A stretch of 6,141 bases of DNA from Actinomycetota bacterium (GCA_009927375.1 RFNE01000226.1:1-6141), one strand, 5' to 3'. Shown: positions 1-5,997, numbered from the stretch's first letter. Translations and numbers: made by a program. The notes: generated by a model not told the origin, from the letters alone.

Positions 1-1
1 T

Positions 2-409
2 CCGTTCCTGTCTGCCGAGTGGATCGCCGCGGCTCGCGAGATCCGCGAGAAGTACGCAGACGACGCGCCGCGCATCGACATCCCGATCCGCATGAACCAG
101 GTAGTCACCAAGGTTCCATTCGGTGATGGAACGATCAAGAGCCACCTCGACACGTCATCCGGCATCCTCGTCATGGACCTCGGACACCTCGAGAATCCCG
201 ATCTCACGGTGACGACGGACTACGAGACTGCGCGACACATCTTCTTGATGCGCGACCCACAACTCGGAATGCAGGCGTTCCTCTCCGGCAAGGTGCGCAT
301 CGACGGCGACATGACCAAGATGATGCTCATGCAGACTGCGATGCCCCAGACGGATCTCGCCGATCAGGTTGCCGCCGAAATCATGGCGATCACGTCCGAA
401 TTCGCCTAA
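2..409 (+). CDS. SCP2 sterol-carrier-domain protein, C-terminal part (start outside window)
   Basis: The frame is open from the left edge, giving 135 residues before TAA at 407-409. The true start lies upstream: the first Met in the window (position 92) falls about 30 residues into continuous, protein-like sequence (begins PFLSAEWIAAAREIREKY). The rest reads as an SCP2 fold: strands ending in GILVMDLG, a DLTVTTDYETAR segment, then FLSGKVRIDGDMTKMMLM, which matches the family's conserved 'G-K-x-x-x-x-G-D' turn followed by a helix. SCP2 domains bind lipids or acyl-CoAs in a hydrophobic tunnel and often stand alone or follow another domain; which applies here cannot be seen. The ligand is not predictable. 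The gene converges on the MFS exporter, and the two stop codons overlap in CTAA at 406-409. Confidence 0.85.
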   Translation, partial: PFLSAEWIAAAREIREKYADDAPRIDIPIRMNQVVTKVPFGDGTIKSHLDTSSGILVMDLGHLENPDLTVTTDYETARHIFLMRDPQLGMQAFLSGKVRIDGDMTKMMLMQTAMPQTDLADQVAAEIMAITSEFA

Positions 410-1884
410 GCGCGCGGCGAGCGCACCATTCGCGCAGTGATGACTGCGCCGACTGCTGCAATGACTCCGACGTACAGCCCGTAGCTGTAGCTCTGCACCG
501 CACCGCTCGACTCGGTGATGTCGTGCACCGCGATCATCAGCGCACCGCCGAGCACCGCACCCATCTGCGACATCAACTGCTGCATCGCGCTCGCCACGCC
601 CATGTTCGCCGTCTCGACCGACGCGGACAACAGTGCCATCAGCGATGGAGCCGCAATGCCCATCCCGAAGCCGGTGAGTCCGAGCCCGGCAATGATCACC
701 CAGTCACTCACGCCGACGTCGATCGTGGTCAGGATCACCATCGCGACGACGATCGTCACCGCTCCCCACATCCCGGTATTGCGCTCGCCCAGACGTCCGA
801 CGATGTATCCAGCCATCGGTGCGATGAGCGAGAACACGAGTGGTCGCGAGATGACGAGCCAGCCGATGTGCCCCGGGGTGAAGCCGAGTGCGTTCTCCAA
901 CATCTGCGGCACGAGGAGGAAGCTCCCCATGTAGGCGACGTTCATCAATCCCACCGTCACGACGGGAAACGCGACGTTGCGCATCCGCAGCCACTTCACC
1001 GGCATCAACGCGTTCTCCACGCGGGACTCGATGCGATAGAAGAGCCACAGCGCGGCAACTCCGAGCACGCCAGCGGCGATCGTCGGTGCACTCGCCCATC
1101 CCCATGAGTTACCGCGATTGATCGTGAGCAGCACGAGTACCGCACCGGTTCCGAGGGTGACCGAGCCCTTCACGTCGAAGCGCACGTCACGTTGGCGCTC
1201 GGTATCGGGCAGGAGCTTCTGGGATATCGCCGCACCCAACAGACACAGGGGCACCTGAACGAGGAAGATGATTCGCCAGCCGAATGCCTCGACGAGCGGT
1301 GTGCCGGCGACGACGCCGATCACCGGCGCACCAGCGGTCACGAAGCTCCACACGCCGAGCGGTCGCACGCGTTCGTCGTCGTCGAACAACCGATTGATGT
1401 ACGCCATCGCCGCGGGACCGGTCGCCGAACCCGACGCGGCGGACAGTGTGCGCAGGATGATGAGCGACAGCGCATTCCATGCGAACGCACTCCCCAACGC
1501 AAAGATGGCAGCGCCGACCAGTCCGAAGACGAACAACCGCTTGTGCCCCCACAAGTCGCCGGCCTTACCGAAAGCGGGCCCCACTACGCCGAAGGCGAGC
1601 AACGGTCCCGTGATCACCCAACTCATCACGGAGACACTCGTGCCGACGTCGTCGGCGACGGTCTTCAGGCTGACGACGAGCAGGGTGATCGTGAAGCTCA
1701 CCGTGAACACACTTGCGAGAAGGACGAGAAGCGTCGCCTTGCGATGCGTCATCGAGACACGACGCGTCACCGTGCGGCGCAAGAGCCGCGACCATGGGAT
1801 GACGGAGATCTCATCCACGCCGCCCGAGTCGATGATCCCGAGTTCTTGGTGCGACGGCGGATGCAGTTGCTCTTCGTCGCTCAC
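406..1884 (-). CDS. MFS drug exporter, DHA2 (EmrB/QacA-like) 14-helix type
   Basis: A 492-residue integral membrane protein expected to export small molecules by proton antiport. Fourteen hydrophobic segments can be counted from about residue 50 to 487. Motif A is GKAGDLWGHKR (106-116) in the loop after helix 2. The helix 5 region has a motif C-like AGAPVIGVVAGTP (184-196), followed by FGWRIIFLVQVP (201-212), the 'WRxIFxxxVP' signature typical of DHA2 proteins. Length fits the family. The start is a GTG at 1884; no in-frame start lies between it and the PASTA gene's stop region. The first 45 or so residues are polar, and an ATG at 1752 (residue 45), just before helix 1, is an alternative start. 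The only Shine-Dalgarno-like GGAGG is about 20 nt upstream, which is too far to decide. It lies 41 bp downstream of the PASTA gene on the same strand, so co-transcription is likely. Substrate unknown. Confidence 0.9.
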   Translation of the reverse strand: MSDEEQLHPPSHQELGIIDSGGVDEISVIPWSRLLRRTVTRRVSMTHRKATLLVLLASVFTVSFTITLLVVSLKTVADDVGTSVSVMSWVITGPLLAFGVVGPAFGKAGDLWGHKRLFVFGLVGAAIFALGSAFAWNALSLIILRTLSAASGSATGPAAMAYINRLFDDDERVRPLGVWSFVTAGAPVIGVVAGTPLVEAFGWRIIFLVQVPLCLLGAAISQKLLPDTERQRDVRFDVKGSVTLGTGAVLVLLTINRGNSWGWASAPTIAAGVLGVAALWLFYRIESRVENALMPVKWLRMRNVAFPVVTVGLMNVAYMGSFLLVPQMLENALGFTPGHIGWLVISRPLVFSLIAPMAGYIVGRLGERNTGMWGAVTIVVAMVILTTIDVGVSDWVIIAGLGLTGFGMGIAAPSLMALLSASVETANMGVASAMQQLMSQMGAVLGGALMIAVHDITESSGAVQSYSYGLYVGVIAAVGAVITARMVRSPRA

Positions 1885-1900
1885 GACATCAACGGTAGTT

Positions 1901-1914
1901 GCCGCCTCCGCGGC
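1901..1914 (-). promoter_or_regulatory. Small GC hairpin holding the GGAG upstream of the MFS gene
   Basis: A perfect 5-bp inverted repeat (GCCGC / GCGGC) encloses a four-base loop that reads GGAG on the minus strand. It sits in the 41-bp gap between the PASTA and MFS genes, about 17-30 nt before the GTG start. No T-run follows, so it is not an ordinary intrinsic terminator. It might mask a ribosome binding site, but the spacing to the start is long and 5-bp GC stems are common in GC-rich DNA. Confidence 0.25.
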
Positions 1915-1925
1915 GATGCTTCGTC

Positions 1926-2816
1926 CTACGGGAAGACGAGGTCGATGGTCGACCCACGGGGAATCTCGTCACCGTTGCCGACCTCTTGCCCACCAACGAG
2001 CGCCTTGCGCAACTTGTTCTGTTGGCGGCCTGTGACTTTCCCCACAACGAATCCCGCCTCGGTGAGACGCGGTTCGACGATCGAGATGTTGTTGCCGATG
2101 ATGTTCGGCAATGCGACGAGATCCGGTCCGAGCGAGATCGAGTACGCGACCTGCGAATCACGCGCGACCTTCTCACCCGGCGGCGGCGACTGGGCTCCGA
2201 TCAATCCCTGTGCAGCGGCATTGCTCTTCGACGGCGGAGTCTCGAGCAACGTCAGTCGCAATTCGGCGAGTGCGGCCTGGGCCTGCTCGAGTGTCATGCC
2301 GACGATGAGCGGCACGTCGCGCATCGCGGGGCCGTTCGAGACTGTCACGTCGATGCCCGTCCCGCGCAACACCTCACCGCCCGCGACGATGCTCGGTTGT
2401 TCCGGAACGACCCATGAAATGACGGCGCCCGCGGGAATGTCCTCGTTGTCCGCTCGCACGACATTCGGTACGAGCCCGAGCGTCTCGAGTTGGGCGATCG
2501 CGTCAGCTTCGGGCACGCCCGTGAGATCCGGCAAGGTGGCGAGCGGCTCGCCCTCGGACACGAACATCGTGAGCGTCGAGCCCTCCGCCAGGTCGGCTCC
2601 CGCTTCTGGGTCGGTGCCGAGCACGGTTCCCGCGGCAGATCCCTCGCTGCGCTGGGCGGTGACGACGACGTTCCACTTGAACGGCGCGAGCACGTTCAGT
2701 GCCTCGGCCTGCTGCATCCCCGCGACGTCGGGCACGACGTGCGACGTGGTGAACAAGGTCTGGAACGCCAGCACACCGGCGACGGTGACCGCAATCAACA
2801 CGCCGATCATCCACAC
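1926..2816 (-). CDS. Membrane-anchored protein with four PASTA domains (sensor half of a PknB-like receptor)
   Basis: A 296-residue protein, numbered from the GTG at 2816. One transmembrane helix at about residues 3-22 (MIGVLIAVTVAGVLAF) is followed by four extracytoplasmic PASTA repeats at about 27-88, 91-162, 165-231 and 232-296. Each opens with a P-D/L/N-x-x-G-type turn, continues with an Ala-rich helix and closes with a 'G-S-T/Q-x-x-x-x-x-S-x-G'-like strand. PASTA repeats of PknB/StkP receptors bind muropeptides or peptidoglycan. In normal family members this block follows the kinase in the same chain; here it is in a separate frame overlapping the kinase gene's end. The ATG at 2810 (residue 3) overlaps the kinase stop as ATGA and is the likelier start if the genes are truly separate. 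Upstream of GTG the same frame stays open, so a missing base in a single fused gene is equally possible. The fused protein would be about 654 residues, close to PknB. Confidence 0.85.
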   Translation of the reverse strand: MWMIGVLIAVTVAGVLAFQTLFTTSHVVPDVAGMQQAEALNVLAPFKWNVVVTAQRSEGSAAGTVLGTDPEAGADLAEGSTLTMFVSEGEPLATLPDLTGVPEADAIAQLETLGLVPNVVRADNEDIPAGAVISWVVPEQPSIVAGGEVLRGTGIDVTVSNGPAMRDVPLIVGMTLEQAQAALAELRLTLLETPPSKSNAAAQGLIGAQSPPPGEKVARDSQVAYSISLGPDLVALPNIIGNNISIVEPRLTEAGFVVGKVTGRQQNKLRKALVGGQEVGNGDEIPRGSTIDLVFP

Positions 2817-3889
2817 CGTGCGGTGCGCTTGACCTCGGTCGGCGAGGCAATGACGAGCGGCTGCGAACCCGTGTCGTCGGCGATCGTGACGCCGGACGGA
2901 GTCGATACGACGGTCACCGGCTTGTCTACGGCAGCGGCTTCATCGAACACTGGTCGCTGCAGTTCGCCGGTGCGTTCCTGTTCGCGCTGTTCGATCACTT
3001 CTTCGAAGCGCTTCGCCTGCAACGTCTCGATCGGCTCTGGAAGCGGCAACTTGCCCGCGATCGCGGCCAGTGCCTGACCGAACTCGAGTGCACTCGAACG
3101 ATCCTCCGGCGCTGGTCGCGCTGCGCGCTCGAGTGGAGCGGCGATCGGACCGAGATCTGCCGACACCGGGAGCAACGCGTCCACGCGTGCAGCGAGCGTG
3201 CTCGCGACGGTGTCGCTGGCGAACGGAACCGATCCGGTGACGAGTTCGAGGAGGGTGAGCGAGAGCGAATAGATGTCGCTCTTGGCATCCGCAACGCCGC
3301 CGACTGCGACCTCTGGTGCCACGTAGAAACTTTGCTCGAGGCTCATCGACTCGGGCGTCGTCGCGCGCTTCTGACCGAGACCTGCAAGGCGCACGCGACC
3401 GTCGTCACCGAGGAAGATGTTGGCGGGTCGCACGTCTCCGTGCACCCAGCCTTTCGAATGGATCATGTGCAAGGCGCGGCACACGTCGAGTCCGACGACG
3501 AGCGCTTGGGACGCGCTCAGTCGGCGACCACGGTCGAGGAACTCGCGTAGCGTTCCTCCCGGATAGTGCTCGACCACCGTGAACACGTGCAGGAGTCCGC
3601 CGACGACCTCGGTACCCCAGTCGACGATGCGGGCGATCGCCGGATGGTGCATCGCGGCCAACATCTGCGTCTGGCGCTTGAACAACTCTGCAGCATCCCC
3701 CGCCGACAACACGCCAGCATCGAGGTCGATGAGCGACTCAGCGGTTGCCACCCGCACGACGAGCTGCGACCCGTCACGATCATCGACTGCGTCGTAGACG
3801 CGCGAGGACGACGAGGATCCAGGCCTGAGTGTGGTGAGGCGATATCGGCGGGCCAGATGGGCTCCGACCAACAGGTCGTGATCTGCCAT
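2807..3889 (-). CDS. Ser/Thr protein kinase-fold protein, probable pseudokinase (cytoplasmic half of a PASTA receptor)
   Basis: 360 residues from the ATG at 3889, chosen because DLLVGAHLARRYRL matches the usual N-terminus of Pkn kinases; in-frame starts at 3898 (ATG) and 3940 (GTG) would add 3 or 17 residues. The fold is clear: HP of the alpha-C/beta-4 turn, LHMIHSKGWVHGDVRPANI for the catalytic loop, VAPE (190-193), and DIYSLSLTLLELVTGSVPF for helix F. Catalytic residues are mostly gone: the Gly-rich loop is PGSSSSSRVY, VAIK Lys is Arg46, alpha-C Glu is Gln73, HRD is HGD (150-152), the catalytic-loop Lys is Arg154, and DFG is GLG (170-172). Asp152 and Asn157 remain. A charged and Thr/Ser-containing juxtamembrane segment (about 290-355) leads to the end. 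The last residues, after KRT, look out of frame: the following membrane helix and PASTA repeats are in the overlapping gene. Inferred role: a phosphorylation-independent sensor or adaptor, as known for the pseudokinase domain of mycobacterial MviN. Confidence 0.85.
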   Translation of the reverse strand: MADHDLLVGAHLARRYRLTTLRPGSSSSSRVYDAVDDRDGSQLVVRVATAESLIDLDAGVLSAGDAAELFKRQTQMLAAMHHPAIARIVDWGTEVVGGLLHVFTVVEHYPGGTLREFLDRGRRLSASQALVVGLDVCRALHMIHSKGWVHGDVRPANIFLGDDGRVRLAGLGQKRATTPESMSLEQSFYVAPEVAVGGVADAKSDIYSLSLTLLELVTGSVPFASDTVASTLAARVDALLPVSADLGPIAAPLERAARPAPEDRSSALEFGQALAAIAGKLPLPEPIETLQAKRFEEVIEQREQERTGELQRPVFDEAAAVDKPVTVVSTPSGVTIADDTGSQPLVIASPTEVKRTARCG

Positions 3890-3958
3890 GAGTGACATAA
3901 ACCTAGCGGGCAAACACCACCCCACGAATACCCATGACACCGCTCAATCGGCGAGAAT
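3890..3958. promoter_or_regulatory. Divergent intergenic region with a possible near-leaderless promoter for the kinase gene
   Basis: This 69-bp gap separates the minus-strand kinase gene from the plus-strand small membrane protein, so it should hold the promoters of both. On the minus strand TAGGTT (3905-3900) fits the TAnnnT -10 pattern and lies 10 nt before the ATG at 3889, which would give a very short leader. Seventeen bases further upstream is TTCGTG, a poor -35 match. No convincing -10 or ribosome binding site is seen for the plus-strand gene. If translation starts at the GTG at 3940 the gap shrinks to 18 bp and this promoter call would fall. Confidence 0.3.
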
Positions 3959-4452
3959 ATGAGGGTGAACAAATCCCCTCGCAAGCGCATCGATACAAAG
4001 ATGTTGCTCGCGAGCATGGGCATCTCGTTCGGACTCGTGCTCTTCATCATGGGTGCACGTGTCGGTCTCACCGGCAAGGACGCGTCGAACCTTCCCGATG
4101 CGATCGAGGGCATCTCTCCCGGTGACAACGAACGGGTGCTGCGACAGTCACAGGTGATCGTCGACTTCGTCGACGGCTACGAAGCGACGCTCTACATCGA
4201 TGGAATCGAAATGCCGACGACCGCCTGGACGAGCTCGTCACGTCAGGCACCGCTCCCGCACCTGGCGCGCAGATCGACCTCCCCCCGACGGCGATCTACG
4301 ACCCGGGCAACTTCACGATCAGCTTCCTCCCGCAAGAAGGTGCAGCGATCACCGAACTGAAGCAGGGAAAGCACACCGGCAAGGTGAAGTTCTGGCCGAC
4401 CAAGAACCCGGATCAGATCCGGGTCTACTCCTGGACCTTCTACACCGACTAG
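3959..4452 (+). CDS. Small single-helix membrane protein of unknown family, frame broken near 4210-4220
   Basis: I do not recognise the family. The ATG at 3959 opens a basic N-terminus (RVNKSPRKRIDTK), a transmembrane helix at about residues 15-36, and a domain expected outside the membrane by the positive-inside rule. The frame reads sensibly to YIDGIEMP (about residue 86), then becomes Arg/Ser/Thr-rich and stops at 4360. From about 4216 the protein-like sequence continues in another plus frame: DDRLDELVTSG, then IDLPPTAIYDPGNFTISFLP, GKHTGKVKFWPTKNPDQIR, ending VYSWTFYTD at TAG 4450-4452. One added base (for example CC to CCC at about 4213) would join the parts into 164 residues. As written, the second half would not be made, so this is either a sequence error or a broken gene. 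It diverges from the kinase gene and its stop overlaps the gcvH stop (CTAG). Confidence 0.65.
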
Positions 4453-4829
4453 TCGCCGACGAGTTCGCGGTATTGCTCCGCGGTGAGCAGCTGCTCGAGG
4501 GTCTCCTCATACGACATCATCACGTCATACAGCCAGCCCGAACCATACGGGTCGGTGTTCAAGAGTCCCGGTGAGTCTGCGAGTCGCTCGTTGACGCCGA
4601 CGACCGATCCGGAAATCGGCGCGTACACGTCGCTCACGCTCTTGGAGCTCTCCACCTCCGCCACCGTCTGACCCGCGCCGATCGAATCTCCCACCTGCGG
4701 CAACTTGGCGAACACGATCTCGCCGAGCGCGTCTTGGTGATGATCGGTGATACCGACTCGAGCTTGCTCGCCATCCACCAACACCCACAGGTGCTCACGC
4801 GAGTACCGAAGATCAGATGGGATGCGCAT
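4449..4829 (-). CDS. gcvH: Glycine cleavage system H protein
   Basis: A full-length 126-residue H protein, the usual size. It carries the lipoyl arm that shuttles the aminomethyl group of glycine among the P, T and L proteins in the cytoplasm. The N-terminus RYSREHLWV matches the family's 'YTxxHEW'-like opening. ITDHHQDALGEIVFAKLPQVGD matches the conserved 'ITxxAQxxLGDIVFVxLPxVG' block. VESSKSVSDVYAPISGSV contains the lipoylated Lys63. DPYGSGWLYDV matches the C-terminal 'dPYGeGWLxki' block. The ATG (4827-4829) overlaps by one base the TGA of the histidine kinase gene (TGATG), so translation is probably coupled. No gcvP or gcvT is in the window. The stop overlaps that of the convergent small membrane protein. 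Confidence 0.95.
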   Translation of the reverse strand: MRIPSDLRYSREHLWVLVDGEQARVGITDHHQDALGEIVFAKLPQVGDSIGAGQTVAEVESSKSVSDVYAPISGSVVGVNERLADSPGLLNTDPYGSGWLYDVMMSYEETLEQLLTAEQYRELVGD

Positions 4830-5266
4830 CAGTGGGTCGATTCTTCCATGACCGGCAGTCGACGCATCGGCAAGGACAACGTGAATCGGGAACCCTCACC
4901 AAGTGTGGACTCCACGCTCACGTCCCCACCGTGCAACAAGGCGATGTGGCGCACGATGGCAAGGCCGAGTCCGGTGCCACCCGTCGATCGGCTGCGGGCA
5001 TCGTCCACACGATAGAAACGCTCGAAGACTCGTGAGAGGTGTTCCTCGCTGATACCGGGCCCGTTGTCGGCGACCACGATCTTCACGTGGTCCTCCAGCA
5101 CCTCGATCGAAATCTTCACGATCGAGCCGTTCGGACTGAACTTGATCGCGTTGTCGAGCAGATTGCCGACGGCCGACACCAACTGGGCGCGGTCCGCCAC
5201 GATCACCACCTCGGGATAGTTCTCGATCGAGATCATCACCGACTTGGCGAGTGCAGCAGAGCGCAA
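4829..5266 (-). CDS. Sensor histidine kinase, ATPase-domain part (frame-separated C-terminal half)
   Basis: This frame encodes the HATPase_c domain that supplies ATP to the HisKA histidine of the adjoining upstream frame. Numbered from the TTG at 5266, the N-box is NLLDNAIKFS (35-44), G1 is ADNGPGI (66-72), the F-box is FERFYR (81-86) and G2 is GGTGLGLAIV (96-105); all are intact. The TTG is almost certainly not a real start. The frame is open further upstream and reads WRLRSAALAKSV, which continues the 'EAxxRxR' linker helix of SenX3-type kinases from the other frame (EEAT). Adding one base near 5268-5273 fuses the halves into a normal protein of about 359 residues. The TGA overlaps the gcvH ATG. 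Confidence 0.85.
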   Translation of the reverse strand: MRSAALAKSVMISIENYPEVVIVADRAQLVSAVGNLLDNAIKFSPNGSIVKISIEVLEDHVKIVVADNGPGISEEHLSRVFERFYRVDDARSRSTGGTGLGLAIVRHIALLHGGDVSVESTLGEGSRFTLSLPMRRLPVMEESTH

Positions 5267-5907
5267 GCGCCAGTCGCCTCCTCGATCACCTTGACGAGGT
5301 CGACCTCCTGGGTGTTGGCGAGTCCGTCGAATTCGATTCGCGCGAGCTCGAGCAGGTCCCCGACGGTGTCGTTCAGTCGCGTCACTTCGGTGAAGATCAC
5401 CGAGGCCATACGCGCAACGTCAGTGTCCTCGGTTGCGGCCATCAGGTTCTCCGCCATCAGCGACACCGCGCCGATCGGGGTGCGCAGCTCATGGCTGATG
5501 TTGGCGACGAAATCAGTTCTGACGCGGTCCGTCATCGCTTGCTTGGTGACGTCGTACACGATGACCGCACCACCACCGTCGGTCAATGGCGTTCCCACCA
5601 TCTCGAACATGCGAACTGCGGGCTCGCCGAACTCCACGTGTTCCTCGCGCGACTCCCCCGACAACGCCGAGGCGACGAGCGCATCGACGTGCTGACTGAA
5701 TCGATCGAAGTCCACGGAACCCTGGGCAAGTAAGCCGTCGAATGCAGTGTTCGACCAGCGGCCTTCGCCGTCCTTGGACACGATCACCACACCCATCGGC
5801 AGGGCGTTCATGGCAAGTCGCATCTGTTCCAGCGACAGCTGAGACCGTGCGGCGGCGGCATTCTCATCGACTGCGACGACAGCACGCTTGCGACGAAAGA
5901 AAGCCAC
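5236..5907 (-). CDS. SenX3-like sensor histidine kinase, PAS and HisKA part (frame-separated N-terminal half)
   Basis: Starts at GTG 5907 with a basic MAFFRRKR and no transmembrane segment, so the sensor appears cytoplasmic or peripherally bound; mycobacterial SenX3 has membrane helices. A PAS-like domain spans about residues 25-122 (ALPMGVVIVSKDGEGRWSN through GGAVIVYDVTKQ). The HisKA H-box is FVANISHELRTPIGAVSLMAENL with phospho-acceptor His139, followed by the dimer helices to about residue 212. The H-box and the PIGA tail closely resemble SenX3, the phosphate-response kinase of actinobacteria. After EEAT (209-212) the frame drifts into GACALLHSPSR and stops, while the ATPase domain continues in the overlapping frame. 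No response regulator or phoU is adjacent; the neighbours are gcvH and a BRCT protein, so the partner and signal cannot be assigned. As written, the product would lack an ATP-binding domain. Confidence 0.85.
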   Translation of the reverse strand: MAFFRRKRAVVAVDENAAAARSQLSLEQMRLAMNALPMGVVIVSKDGEGRWSNTAFDGLLAQGSVDFDRFSQHVDALVASALSGESREEHVEFGEPAVRMFEMVGTPLTDGGGAVIVYDVTKQAMTDRVRTDFVANISHELRTPIGAVSLMAENLMAATEDTDVARMASVIFTEVTRLNDTVGDLLELARIEFDGLANTQEVDLVKVIEEATGACALLHSPSR

Positions 5908-5919
5908 GTCCCAAGACTA

Positions 5920-5946
5920 CGCAGTGCGTCACACGCGCACACTGCG
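5920..5946. other. Imperfect inverted repeat between the BRCT gene and the histidine kinase gene
   Basis: CGCAGTGCG (5920-5928) can pair with CGCACACTGCG (5936-5946) if two bases bulge out, around a loop of about 7 bases. It lies in the 90-bp gap (5908-5997) after the BRCT gene's stop and 13-39 bp before the histidine kinase start. No T-run follows on the minus strand, so an intrinsic terminator is not supported; it could be a weak hairpin or an operator. The rest of the gap shows nothing I can name. Confidence 0.25.
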
Positions 5947-5997
5947 CAGGAGAGCATTCATTGACGACATCATCGACCGCTTGCTGTTTTCCTGACG

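Noticed and set aside
515..1107. Overlapping plus-strand open frames inside the MFS gene
   Set aside because: They are shadows of the exporter: biased composition, no recognisable motif and no start context.
2800..2830. Programmed -1 frameshift joining kinase and PASTA frames
   Set aside because: No X-XXY-YYZ slippery heptamer is present near the junction and no clear downstream stem-loop was seen. A missing base or a coupled restart at ATGA explains it better.
1192..2832. A 546-codon open frame on the plus strand, antisense to the MFS and PASTA genes
   Set aside because: Its translation is Arg/His/Asp/Thr-rich with no domain signature, whereas the minus strand carries clear MFS motifs and four PASTA repeats. 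Long antisense open frames are a known by-product of GC-rich codon use.
3934..4125. A 63-codon plus-strand open frame starting just upstream of the small membrane protein
   Set aside because: It overlaps the membrane protein in another frame and lacks the hydrophobic helix and any recognisable feature.
5039..5733. Plus-strand open frames of 160-218 codons opposite the histidine kinase
   Set aside because: The minus strand holds the H, N, G1, F and G2 boxes of a histidine kinase. The plus frames are mirror images of that coding bias.
5920..5946. Intrinsic terminator for the BRCT gene
   Set aside because: The inverted repeat is imperfect and no T-run follows it on the minus strand, so it was kept only as a weak hairpin.
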